This document shows, piece after piece, positions 10,040 to 21,128 of a DNA stretch of 64,000 nt (position 1 is the first letter of the stretch; each line of letters begins with the position of its first letter). The position numbers and the translations under genes were made by a program. The stretch comes from Eremophila alpestris peregrina (taxonomy: Eukaryota; Chordata; Aves; Passeriformes; Alaudidae), in contig WMCF01000174.1 of NCBI GenBank assembly GCA_009792885.1, positions 671,432-735,431 of the forward strand, in the 5' to 3' direction. Under the pieces are notes generated by a model. The model was not told the DNA's origin. It saw only the letters and a program-made list of their open reading frames with translations, and did not search any database.

Positions 10040-10125
10040 TAAGAACACCACGGGGTCGGAAGGGCCTTTAAAAACCATCCCCAGCTCCCCTGCGTGGGTC
10101 GGGGGTGGTTCAAGCACGGTTAAAA
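10040..10125 (-). repeat. CR1 LINE 3'-end fragment
   Basis: The plus strand carries ggaagggcctttaaaaacc followed by a diverged continuation. This resembles the reverse complement of the well-known avian CR1 3' end (...ggtccctTCCAACc). Short and diverged, so family assignment is tentative. Confidence 0.45.
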
Positions 10126-10720
10126 GAGATGCAGCATCAGAGCTCCAAGCACAAGGGTAAGGAAAATCCTGGAATTATCCTGGAAATCCCTGCGGATGGC
10201 TGACTCCACCCCAAACCTGCAGGGGGAAGGAAGGAGGATGATTTTCAGCTGCAAGGACGAGACTCTGAGCACCCGAAATGTGGGCCGGGGACTGGGATGA
10301 GCCTCGGGGGTGGAAGGGAACGGCCGGGCCCGGCTGTGCAGCCCCGACAGGGACGCGCTGGCAGAGGCAGGGAAGCTTTGGGAGCACCCCCAGCACACCC
10401 CGAGTCACCTCTGAGGTGTCGGGGGTGCTTTTTGAGGCGGGGGTCCGGTCCTCAGCCGTCCCGAGGAAGGGCTGGAGCCACGGGGGCTGCAGGGGTTTGT
10501 CCCTGAGCAGAGGGGACATCCCCAGCACAGGGGACATCCTGAGCTGACAGGACACCACCGTTCAATGTCTCCTCCGCTCCCCTCGGCGCACAAAGGACTG
10601 ATGTGAACAAAAGCCGCTTTTAAGCCTGGCAGATGTTAATTGGGAAGTGTTTTACGCCGAAAGCAGCGATTGCAGCGCCGGGCTGAGGCCGGGCTGTGGC
10701 AGCCCGCGGGGACAGGGCTG

Positions 10721-10910
10721 TGCCGGGGTGCCTGGGGGACATTCGGGGTGCCTGGGGGACATTCGGGGTGCCTGGGGGACATGCAGGGTGGCTGAGGGAC
10801 ATTCGGGGTGCCTGGGGGACATTCAGGGTGCCTGGGGGACATGCAGGGTGGCTGAGGGACATTCCGGGTGCCTGGGGGACATTCCGGGTGCCTGGGGGAC
10901 ATTCAGGATG
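10721..10910 (+). repeat. 20-bp minisatellite with a 60-bp higher-order pattern
   Basis: About nine units of cctgggggacattcggggtg and variants. Every third unit begins gctgagggac and follows a unit ending atgcagggtg, so the array repeats as 60-bp trimers. It lies in intergenic DNA 0.7 kb after the PAFAH2 polyadenylation signal. Confidence 0.9.
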
Positions 10911-11335
10911 TGAGGAATGGAGCTGCTGAGCGCGGCAGGTCCCGCTGTGACAGCCGCTGGTGACAGCGATCAAATCCCATTTTCCTGCCGGGATCGGCGG
11001 GGCCGGCTCGGCGCTGGCAGCCCCGGGGGAGCAGCGGGGACACGGCTCAGACGGGCTGGGAAATCTGAAATCTCCTGGAAAGGCTTTCAGACACCGGCTC
11101 TGCTCAGGGGGGCTCGGGCATCCTTTAACCCTCCGCTCCCCGTGCTCATTCCTGAGCCTGGGGGGCGGCCGGGCATCCTCCCCTCCGGCCCCACATCCTT
11201 GGAGAGGCCTTGGCGCTGCTCAAAGGCTGCTCAGACACAACAAAACATCTTTGTGTTATCAACCCTGGCTCAGCACAAACCCAAACACGGCCCCAGCCCA
11301 GAGCATTGCACGGAAATTAACCCAAACACAGCCCA

Positions 11336-11430
11336 AACCCAGCACATCCCCAATTCCTTACATCCCCAAATCCCTCATCCCCACATCCCCAAATCCCCAC
11401 ATCCATCCTCACATCCCCAAATCCCCACAT
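11336..11430 (+). repeat. Short C/A-rich tandem repeat
   Basis: Units of the type catccccaaatcccyac recur about six times with small length changes. No function is evident. Confidence 0.7.
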
Positions 11431-14400
11431 CCCAGCGTGCTGGGGTTGCCCTGCTGGGCCTGGGAAGGGGCTGGCAGAGCTCTGCTGGAGCTGCTGCTTC
11501 CCAGGCAGGGTCTGAGATGATTCCCAGTGACAGCTCCGGGCTCTCTGGGGTGCTCAGGCTGCCTGTGCCACGCTGGGAGGGTTTTGTGGCAGAGAGCAGG
11601 AGTTAAAGGTTATCCCAGGATGTGATCTGCCTCCAGCACTGACACAGAAGTTGGGGTCTGAATGGGAACTGTGGGGTTGGACCCCCCTAAATCCAGAGGG
11701 GTTTTGTTTCTCAGGGATGTGGGGAGGAAACACCAACCCTGTTTATTGGGAGCTGCAGGATGGCAGCCCCGAGCATTCCAGTGTCTGCCCTGCCCCAATA
11801 TTCAAACCTGTGGCTTTAAAAATTAAACCAAAGCCCCCCAAACCAGCCCCAAGCAAATCCAAAGGCGCTGCCCATTGATATTCCCCTCACAGCTGTGCCT
11901 GCAGCGTGGCTGGGCTATGAATGGACACATTCCTTTTGCCACCAAAGCTTCCCACTCCTGGCTCTGCAATCCCACGGTGTCAGCACAGCTCCAGCTCCAG
12001 CTCCTCACATCCCTGACTCTCCTTCCCCTGCTGCCCTCCTCTCTCTCCCTCCTGGAGCCCCTTCCAGGGCACAATTCTGCAGCAAACCCCAGTCCCAGCC
12101 CTCGCTGCCATCCACACAAAACCTCATTTGCTCAACTGGAGCTTCCCTGTTGATTTAATTCATGCAAATCCAGACACGTGTTAAACCTCCTTGTGACCAG
12201 CGCAAGGCTCTCGTGGGTTTTGTTGGTTATTTTTTGATTTGTCCCCTTTTTCTGGTGTTTTGAAGGAAAACAACGAGGCCTGGATTCACAGCAGTGAGGG
12301 GCTGAGCCCAGTGGGAGCTCTGGGGGCTCAGTGCCAGCCCCAAAACCAGCCTGGACACAGGGGCAGTGCTGCCCCAACCCCAGGCAGCACCTCCTCGAGC
12401 AGAATTCCCCAAATCCCTTTCATTGCTGAGGATTCATTTGCTCTCATGCCAGTTTTTTTCCACTGGAAAAAAAAAAATCACAGCTTTGCTCTGGGTGAGA
12501 TCCTGAAGGGAAAAAAAAATCCAGTTTCTTGGTGTCTGAAGTGAATTTTTACCATCTCATCCTCGTGCTGGATGCTCCCAGTCACGAGGGATTCCACGTT
12601 TGACTCTTCCCAAGTTCCTCCCACGCTGGGCCCTGGGGCAGGACAGACCCTGAGGAGCTGCAGCAGCTCTGAGCTGCAGGCTCAGGGTTCCCCCCATTCC
12701 CTGCCCCCCAAAAATGCCCCAGGAGGGCTCCTGCTCCCCCAGCCAGCAGCACCCCGGGCATTTCTGAGGCACAATTGGATTTTCCCAGCAGTTTTCCCCC
12801 TGCAGATGAGCCCTGTTTTGGGATGGAGCTGTGTCTTGTTACCCCAGGGATAATTCCTGAATAAACAGGGGGGGGGAAAAAAGGGCTGGGGAGGGAAACT
12901 GAGGGAGAGAAGGGGCTGTGTGAGGTCTCTGTGCCCTGAAACAGCCACAGACACATTGAGATGATGCATTTTGGGTTGGATCCAGCTTTCCCCCATGTTA
13001 GGAAGGACAGGCTGAGCTCAGCCTGTGCATGATGGAGAGGGAAGTGGGGAGCTGGGAGAGCAGGAGACCCCAGCTCCTCCTTTTTAACCCTTTAGCTCAT
13101 ATTTTCACCCCAAAATGTGGTGCTGAGACTGTCAAAGCCCTCCCTGGGTGACACCAGAGCCCCCAAATCCCTTCAGGCTGTCTCAAACACGACCCTCTGA
13201 CAGCATCCACCACACAAGGCCTGGGCTGGGGGTGTTTTAGAGGTTTATTTATTTTTAATTTCACTAAAACGAAGCCCTTGTGTTGCCCATCACACGAAGA
13301 TGCCTCTCAGGGTGCTGATTTTGGTGTAGAGCAGCAGATTGCTGATTTATTGTACAAAAGATGGATGTTCCTCCACCAGAAAGTCTGGCTTTGTCTGCTC
13401 TCCCAGCCACAGTGGATGTGTCAGGTTCTTTTGTCTTTTAATTTATATATTGATCTATCACGGGCTCGAATTTGTGAGGGGAAAAAAAGGATCAAAGAGC
13501 AGGGGGCAAATGTGAAGTGCAGGTGTTGTTTCTGTGCTGGTATTGCTGAGATGCCAGGGGAGGGAGCAGGAATTAACCCCTTGGGATGTGGAATTGTCAG
13601 TGCAGACAGGAGGGGAGCTGCTCCTTGTCCTGAGAGGATCTAAAATGTGGGAACACAGATCTGCACTGGAGCCTGAAAATCCATAAAAAACCCCACCCCA
13701 GACTCATTTCCTTGGCTCACAAATCCTGTGGGAGGAGGCCCCCAGATCTGATGGATCCCACACATCAATACCTGCAGATATTCCAGTGAAAAATCAGCTG
13801 TGGCTGCAGCTCTGGGTCCTCCTGCATTCCCTGGGTGTGAGGAGAGGGGGGACTCCTCCAAATTCTGCCTTTTGGCCAAAACTCCAGCCTCGTGCTGTGA
13901 CTCTGCAGGACCCAGAACTGCAAATCCACCTGTTCCCCAGGCTGAAAAACCAAACAAAACTGCTCCCACCTGGCTGTGCACTGGTTCTGCTCTGATTTCG
14001 GGGGGCCCAAGAGCTCTGCACTGAGGAATTATTCTCACATTTTGCTCTTTGTGGGAGCAGGCTCAGAGTGGGGGCTGCCCCGAGCCCGTTCATCCTGTTT
14101 GTTTGATTTTGGGGAAGCCCTACGCCTTTAAGAGGATTTCCATCCCTCAACTCCTCCCCTGGTGACACTTCCAAGCCACATTTTGTCTGGGAAGGGTGGC
14201 AGTATTTTTAACCATATCACGCCAGGGAAGTATTAATAGCACAATGGGCTCGCTGAGCTGCTGCTGGGGCTGAAGCCATATTTTAAATCCAAGCAGCTAA
14301 TTAGGAGCTGGGGGGGGATAATTAGTGCTACACCCAGCTTTTCTTCAGTTCCCCCCCCCTTTCCATTTTCAAAGAGCCACGGTAAATGGCTGTGCTGGAA

Positions 14401-14510
14401 TGTTCTGTGGCCCTTGAATATTTTATAGCCCCTGCATGCAGTGCAATTCCATGTGGCTGTTCAGGGTCCCCTCTGCTGCATCCCAGGCTGGCCCTGACAC
14501 TCTGGGAAAT

Positions 14511-14635
14511 GGGAAAATTCATGGGGAAAATGCATGGAAAAATTCATGGAAAAATGCATGGAAAATTCATTGGAAGATACATGGAAAATTCATGGAAAAT
14601 TCATGGAAAATTCATGGGAAAACGGATGGAAAATC
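14511..14635 (+). repeat. catggaaaattcatgg tandem repeat
   Basis: Ten or so units of 12-16 bases built on atggaaaattc. The strand context changes abruptly at about 14636 to GC-rich sequence. Confidence 0.85.
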
Positions 14636-14767
14636 CCCGAGCCCCGAGCCCCCTCTCCCCCCCTCGTGCTGCCGCCCCAGCCCGCCGCAGCTCGGAGCAG
14701 CTCGGTTATTTTTGAACCCTCGGAGATGTTTTGCAGGGCTGCCCGGAATAGCGGGAGCTCTGCCCGC

Positions 14768-14790
14768 TCCATATGGAAATGCAAATTTGC
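14768..14790. promoter_or_regulatory. Octamer-containing site (ATGCAAAT)
   Basis: A perfect POU octamer ATGCAAAT at 14779-14786 overlaps the palindrome gcaaatttgc and follows an E-box-like catatg. It sits in a GC-rich island in otherwise gene-free sequence 5 kb upstream of STMN1. An enhancer role is only a suggestion. Confidence 0.3.
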
Positions 14791-15400
14791 GGGCTGGGGC
14801 TGGGAGCGGAGCGGGGGGAACGGGGAGGGAGCGGAGAAATGGGGTCGGGGGAGCCAGGAGATCTCCGGGACGGCTCCCAAATCGTGTTTTTGGACACGGG
14901 GTGGGGTCGGGAGGCAGCGGCCGCACGGGGCTGTCCCAGTTTGGGGCGGGAGGGCCGGGATGCAGGGATGGGGATGGAGAGAAGCTCGTGGGAGCCGCTC
15001 CTGTGAATCCCCTGTCTCTAATAATAGTTGGCCTTGCCACGGAGCCTTCCCCTCGCCCCTGCCTCTCCCCTGCCATCTGTTCCCAAGAAACTTGTGGAAT
15101 TCGTGTCTCGGGGAGGGGAGGGCAGGGGGAGAGCCCCGGGCAGGGCTTTGGGCTGGCAAAGCCCCGTTTTCCTGGGATTGAAAGGATGGAGAACACCCAG
15201 GGACAGGGAATTGTGCTGTGCCCGGCCCAGGTTGGTTTTTAGGGGAAAGCCCCTGGGGCAGTGGGGATGAAGATGCTCGTGGGGAGAACCCCTGACCTTA
15301 TTTCAGGGTCTGTGGCTCTTTCTGAGAGTGTTTTTTTAGGAGGGAAGCAGCTCCTGCAGCCTCTGTCTTCATTTCATGAGGATCTTTCCTGCAGGAAATG

Positions 15401-15628
15401 TTCCCAGAGCAGGAAGGACAAAGGCTCTGCAAATTGGGAATGTGACCAGGGGAGAATCCGAGCTGGTGAGAGCAGCACCCACTTCCAGAAGTGCCCCTCG
15501 TGCCTCTGCCAGCCCCTCAGAGCTCCGGGGGAGCCCAACCCCACCCAAAACCCAAACCTGAGCCCCCTCAGCTCCATCCCAGCCCCCCCAGCTCTGGGTG
15601 GAACCCCAAAATCCAGCTCTCAGCAGAG
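15401..15628. repeat. Left arm of a 228-bp inverted duplication
   Basis: Reads in reverse complement as bases 16659-16886 over its full 228 bases with only a handful of substitutions and no net length change. The spacer is about 1.03 kb. There are no terminal transposon motifs or open frame of note. Confidence 0.9.
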
Positions 15629-16658
15629 ATTTCCAGCACCCACTTGAAACGTCCTGTGCTCCAATCACCACAGGATTGGGGACTCAGTCCCGTGGCTGCA
15701 TCTGAAGGGGTGAACGTGACATTTCAGGGCTCTGTTACCCCCAAAATCAAAGCAATTAATGGATATTTCCATCCCTGTCGCTGCAGGCACAGTCACCATC
15801 TGTGCTCAGCGCTTCTCCTCCTCTCATTTCAGGGAGGAATTAACAGATTTCGAGTGAATTTCTCAAAAAAACCCCAACCTGTCTGATCTGCAAAAATTCA
15901 ATTATTTCCCACAGTGCGTTGGGAGGTGCAAATTTATTCCGAAGGGAACGTTTCCTTAATGGTGTTTTTCAGCATAAATGCAGTACCAGCCTAAACACCT
16001 CCAGTAAACAAATATCAATTACCTTAAACGTTTCCTGCCTGTGGAAAAGCTTTCATTGTGAGGGAGACACTCCCTAAAAATCTTGGTTTGCTCTCCAGTT
16101 CCGTGGGCTCCTCGGCTGCGTTTGGATTAAAATGCATTTTTATCTGAAGATCAGGAGTTTTTAAGGTTGGGAAAAACCTCTGAGGTATTTGAGTGGATTG
16201 AAAAAGATCTTGTGGCTCCTCTCCAGCTCTGAGTACCTTTTAAAAACTGCTGCTTCCAGCAGGTTGGTTATTAAATCTCTCAGTCTGACACACTCAGGTC
16301 AGGTAATTTATTGGATTTCTGGTTTTAAAATAAACTTTGCTAATTCAGGGCTGTTTCCAGCCCGTGCAAGTATCACTAACCAAGGTGCTCTAAAACATCC
16401 TGTGATGAACAAATAATCTGTCAGTCCCCCCTCCACCACGAGCACTGCTTAAGGCTGGCAATTTAATACTCAGAAACCACATTTTCTTACTGGAGATTAA
16501 ATATTTTTGCGAGTTAAAAGAGCTGCCGTGGGCTGAGTTGTCACCTAATTATGTCAGTCTCTTTGTGGGGTGTTTTGATAAGCACATCAGAGCTGGGGCT
16601 TTAATCTTTGGGCTGAATCTGATCACGTCACGTCCCAAATTCCCACCCAGCAGGAGCC

Positions 16659-16886
16659 CTCTGCTGAGAGCTGGATTTTGGGGTTCCACCCAGAGCTGGG
16701 GGGGCTGGGATGGAGCTGAGGGGGCTCAGGTTTGGGTTTTGGGTGGGGTTGGGCTCCCCCGGAGCTCTGAGGGGCTGCCAGAGGCACGAGGGACACGTTT
16801 GGAAGTGGGTGCTGCTCTCACCAGCTCGGATTCTCCCCTGGTCACATTCCCAATTTGCAGAGCCTTTGTCCTTCCTGCTCTGGGAA
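16659..16886. repeat. Right arm of the 228-bp inverted duplication
   Basis: Inverted partner of 15401-15628. The arms could pair as a stem if transcribed through. Substitutions include the block gaagtgcccc in the left arm against the reverse complement of ggacacgttt in the right. Confidence 0.9.
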
Positions 16887-18889
16887 TATCTTCTGCTGTG
16901 ATCCTTTATTTTCCTCAACAGGCAGGAATTCACCTGGCAGAAATTCAGTCTGATGTTAAATTTGGGCTTGAAACAGGCGTTTTTCTTCTCCAGCCTGTTT
17001 TGGGGCTAAATGTGACATGTTGGGGGATGTTTCTCCCACTGCTGCCTGCTCCTTTAGTGGGAAAACTGGAATTAAATAATAAAAAAAAAGCTTTTATTGG
17101 TGATAAGGAATCCAGTAGCTAAAAACTACCACAGCCACATGCTGAGGAGGGAAGAGTCTGTTTGGAACCGCAGTAAAATGTGTCAATAAACACAAATCAA
17201 ATGCAAATTAAATAAAAGCTTTTCATCCACTCCATTCTCCTCGAGATCAGACAGAAATAAATGCCACACAAACAAACGGGGGTAATGAAATGCTCCAAAA
17301 ATAAAAACCACTCTTGCAACAAGGCCAAAAAAAAAAGAGATTGCCTCGGTGTCTTTCCACCTGCTGGGAGCTCTTGTTTCCCTCTGTGTCACAACAGTGC
17401 TCAGAGGTTTGGGTTCCAATCAAAACCAGCAGTGGCAGGTGCTGTAAAGGGCTTGGGGAAGAGCCTCATCCTAAAAGGGAGGGCATGGAAAATGCCAGAG
17501 GAAAATGAGAGCAGATCCCAAATCCTCTTCCAGCCCTGTCAATAAGTTTCCTCTTACATAAGAAGGTTCTTACCCAAAGGAAATATTTTTGGCTTTTAAG
17601 CCAATCTGCAAAGGAAGGTGAGCTACACTCAGGTTTTTAAAAATTATTTTTCCTTCCTTTTTTTCCCCCCAGAAAACCAGCTGGGAAGTGCTGGCACGCC
17701 TCTGTAGCTTTCTCTCAGCCCTCCTACCTCCTTCAAAGGCTGTAAAGGAAATTTCCTCCTGCCCTCCCTGGGGTGAGCCCTGCCTGAGGCCCTCACACAG
17801 GTACCAGAGCAAAAACCCCCGGCCCAGGAAGCCTCATTTCCTCTGGGAAATCCAGGGATCATCCCAGGATAAGCTCATTGATTTGACTCCAAAGCATTAA
17901 TATTAAAGCCTCCAACACAGTGTTGGGCTGCAGGGGCGATAATTAATAAATGATGAAGTGAAACACAGGCTGGTGGCAGGGGGCTCTTGGCTGCTTTGTC
18001 TCCCACAACGTTCCATCCAAGCACTCAAGATGCTTCCTTGGAAAACATCTTGTGTGTTGGGGGGGACATGGATGTGTTTTCCCTGGCATGGAGCTGCCAG
18101 GAACGATCCCAAAGGGCCAAGCAGCCACCTCAGGTTTCAGATTTCACACCTGGGACCCCGTCAGTGCCACAAAAAGGGTCCCACAGGCAGCTGGAACGTG
18201 GCTCTCCCCACGGCCACTCGGGCAGGAGCCTCTCCCAATTCGAGCAGCTCGGCGCTGGATGTGGTTTCCATGGAAATAGACGTCAGATCAGCAAAAAACA
18301 GGGCCAGTGTTTAAAATAATCTCTGTTTTGAAAGCTTCCTGCCTTTCTGTCACAATATTAACCTTCCTCAAGGTAGGATTCCTCTCTTTTTGGTGCAGAA
18401 TCCTTGGGTTTGAGAGGGTGCACGGCGAGGGGGGGGGTCCCAGAAAAGTCCTTTATTTTGGGATTGAGGGTGTGGAGGCTGCTGGGCTGGGGCTGTAGTG
18501 GAGGATTTTGTGGTGTGTCCATCTGCCTTTTGTGTGGATTGACTCTTGGTGTGGTCAGAGCATGGAAACCACCACGGGAATTGCACGGGATTGATTTGTG
18601 TGGGACGTGTGGATGCAGAGTGAGTTTGTTGGGAGCAGGTTTGGGAGTGAGACACTTCCCTGGGGCTGGCAGTGGCATTGTCCTGGAGAGGGGAACACTC
18701 CCTGGGCAGATCTGAACGGAGTCACCGTGCCCATTCCATGGGATCTGCACAAATGAGGGTTTTTTCTGGATGTGCTTGGTCACCCCAAAGGAGAGGGTGG
18801 CCTGGCCCCCAAAACAATGAGGAGCCACAGACCCTCTGTGAGATTGTCCTGTGGTGGCTGTGACCCTGAGATGACCAAAGGGACTTGGT

Positions 18890-19165
18890 GGTCATCACGA
18901 TGATGACCAAGAGCCCTGAAATTATCGTGGCCCTGAGGTGGCCATGCCCTTACGTAGGTGACCATGGCTGTGAGGTGATCATGGCTATGAGGTGACCATG
19001 GATCTGAGGTGACCACGGCCATGAGGTGACCATTGCTCTGAGGTGACCATGGCCATGAGGTGACCATTGCTCTGGGTGACCATGGATTTGAGGTGACCAT
19101 GGCCATGAGATGACCATGGCCATGAGGTGACCATGGCTATGAAGTGACCATGGCCATGAGGTGGC
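18890..19165 (+). repeat. ccatggccatgaggtgac minisatellite
   Basis: About 20 degenerate units of 12-14 bases alternating gaggtgac and catggccat or catggctat, ending 260 bases before the STMN1 CpG island. Confidence 0.85.
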
Positions 19166-19399
19166 CGCAGCTCTGCTCATCCCAGCCAGGGCTCCACTCC
19201 CACCATTCCCTCTGAGGGGCCAAACACCCTTGACCGCAGCACCGGCCCTGCTGCCCCCGTTCTCCCCAGCGCAGGGGTAAGACACAAAAGGAATCCCGGC
19301 AGCTCCGGGGGCAGGATCGCGATCCCAGCGCGGGGCTCTGGGGGTCCCAGGGGGTCGGGGGGTGTCGCGGTTGGGCCCCTCAGCCCCGGCCAGGCCCGG

Positions 19400-19650
19400 G
19401 GGCCGCCGCCCCCCGCCGGGGCCGAACTACAACTCCCGGCATGCCCCGCGTGCGGGGGGGGCTTCGGGTGGGGGGGCGCGCTCCTGAGGGGTGGGCGCGA
19501 GCCCCCCCTCCCCTCGGCGGGCGGCACGTGCCGGCGGGCTCGGCCAATCGGGGCGGGGCGGGGCGGGTCACGTGCCTTTGTTTGGCGCTTTTGTGCGCGG
19601 CGGGGCGGGCGCGAGCGGAGTGTGGCCGGAGCGGCGGCGCGGGCAGGTGG
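19400..19650 (+). promoter_or_regulatory. STMN1 CpG-island promoter and likely non-coding exon 1
   Basis: A dense promoter cluster holds: a ZNF143/SBS-type motif ACTACAACTCCCGGCATGC at 19426-19444; E-boxes CACGTG at 19525-19530 and 19569-19574; a CCAAT box at 19544-19548; GC boxes; and a perfect E2F site TTTGGCGC at 19581-19588. A splice-donor-like CAG|GTGGGT at 19646/19647 is the best candidate for the end of non-coding exon 1; a second donor lies at about 19827. STMN1 is a proliferation gene, so E2F control fits established knowledge. Confidence 0.7.
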
Positions 19651-20500
19651 GTGCGCGGCGGGGCCGTGACGGGCAGCGGGCACGGGCGGGCCGCGGGGCG
19701 ACCCCGCCGCGCCCTCCGCGTCTCGAGACAGGCGGCGGAATAACGGGGGGGAACTGTCGGTTCTTCACGGGGGTCCGGCTGCCCGTTGATGCGGGCGGCG
19801 GAGGGGTCCCGAGGGCGGCTGTCAAGGTGAGGGGGGGCTGCGCGGAGCTCCGCGGGCGCTCGGGGAAGGGGTCGCTTTTGTCCCCGCTCACGGGCATCGC
19901 GTCGCCGCCCGGTTTTGGAGCGTCGCGGTGACAAAGGGAAGGGAGACAATGCGGGGGGGGATTCCTCCTATGTGTCCCTGTTCCCCCGGCGCCCCGATCG
20001 CTGAGGGGAACGGGGTGTCTATTGTCCCTCAGCGAGGGGCGACGCCCTAACCGCGGCAGCGGCGCCCCCTCCCCTCCCCGCCATTGTTAGTGGGGAAGGG
20101 GCGGTATCCGGGCGACCGCGCCCCGACGCCATCGAGCCTTGGGGGTCCCTGTGGGAGCCCCCCGTGCCCGCGGCGCTCCCCGGCGCTCCCCGTGCCCTTG
20201 GCCCCTGCGGGGCTGAGGCGATGGGGGGGGGCGGCCCCGCACCTGAGGCGGGGGGCGGCAGGTGCCCGGATGTTGGCGCTGGCCCCGCCCCCTCCCTCGA
20301 GCCCCCTCGCGCGGGCGCGCGCGCGCTCTCCCCGGCCGTTTGAATTCGGTGCGGTGGGCGGGGCGGGGGCGGGGCCTCCGCTGCCGCCTCGGCGACGATT
20401 GGCTGCGGCCGCGGGAGGGCGGGGCCGGGGGCGGGGCGTCCTCGCTCCTCGCCCCTGCCCCGCCCGGAGCCCGCAGCGGCGCCCCTTCAAACCCCCCAAA
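19651..20500. other. CpG island continuing into STMN1 intron 1
   Basis: Very CpG-rich for a further 850 bases, with a second GC-box and inverted-CCAAT cluster around 20355-20405 (gattggct). This could be an alternative or antisense promoter. It ends sharply at a T-rich stretch (about 20505-20545). Confidence 0.45.
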
Positions 20501-21128
20501 AAACCCCTTTTTTATTTTATTTTTTTATATTATTTTTCACGGTTTCTAGACCTTTTCCTGGCATTTTTTAGCGACGCCCCGTTTTCACCAGATGTCCTGG
20601 GCGGTGTTCGCCCTCGCTGTCTGCCGCGGTGTGAAGCATCTGACTCGAGCTGCGCAATTAAAACCGAATTTTAAATGAGCTCGGTTGCGCACATTTCAGA
20701 TCCTTCGGGAGTAGCAGGAATCCTGGCTGTGCTGTCCTGCGATGCGTCATTTTTTTATTCAGCGAGCTCTTCCATGTGTGTGAGAGCAGTGAAATCCCCA
20801 CAGCACCGTGGTAAAACGGGTCTTTGTTCGAGCACCTTAAGGTGGAATAAAACAGATTGGAAATGCCTGAATACCACACAGATCCTGCAGCGCCAGTAAT
20901 TCCATAACCTCTCTGGTATTCCCACTGCCCATCAGCTCCACAAAACGCCTGGAATCACTGACTGCAGTGACCTACCTTGCCTGCCTTTTGTTCGGCAGCT
21001 CTGATTCTGTTTGATCAGAAGGAGCAGATCCCTGTGCTGGCTGTTGAAAGGCACATCTCTTTGTTACTAGGAACACACCTGACTGACCTTCCCCCAGGCT
21101 TGGCTTCTGGAGTCTTATTTTCTTGGCC

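Larger units (their letters stand above)
10010..19380. other. Intergenic region PAFAH2-STMN1, no coding gene seen
   Basis: About 9.4 kb without a convincing exon on either strand; open frames are short and lack family motifs. It contains minisatellites (10721-10910, 11336-11430, 14511-14635, 18890-19165), a 228-bp inverted duplication, and AT-rich stretches (about 14190-14480 and 15890-17330) that look like conserved non-coding DNA. In human these two genes are also adjacent, so no lost gene is expected. Confidence 0.6.
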
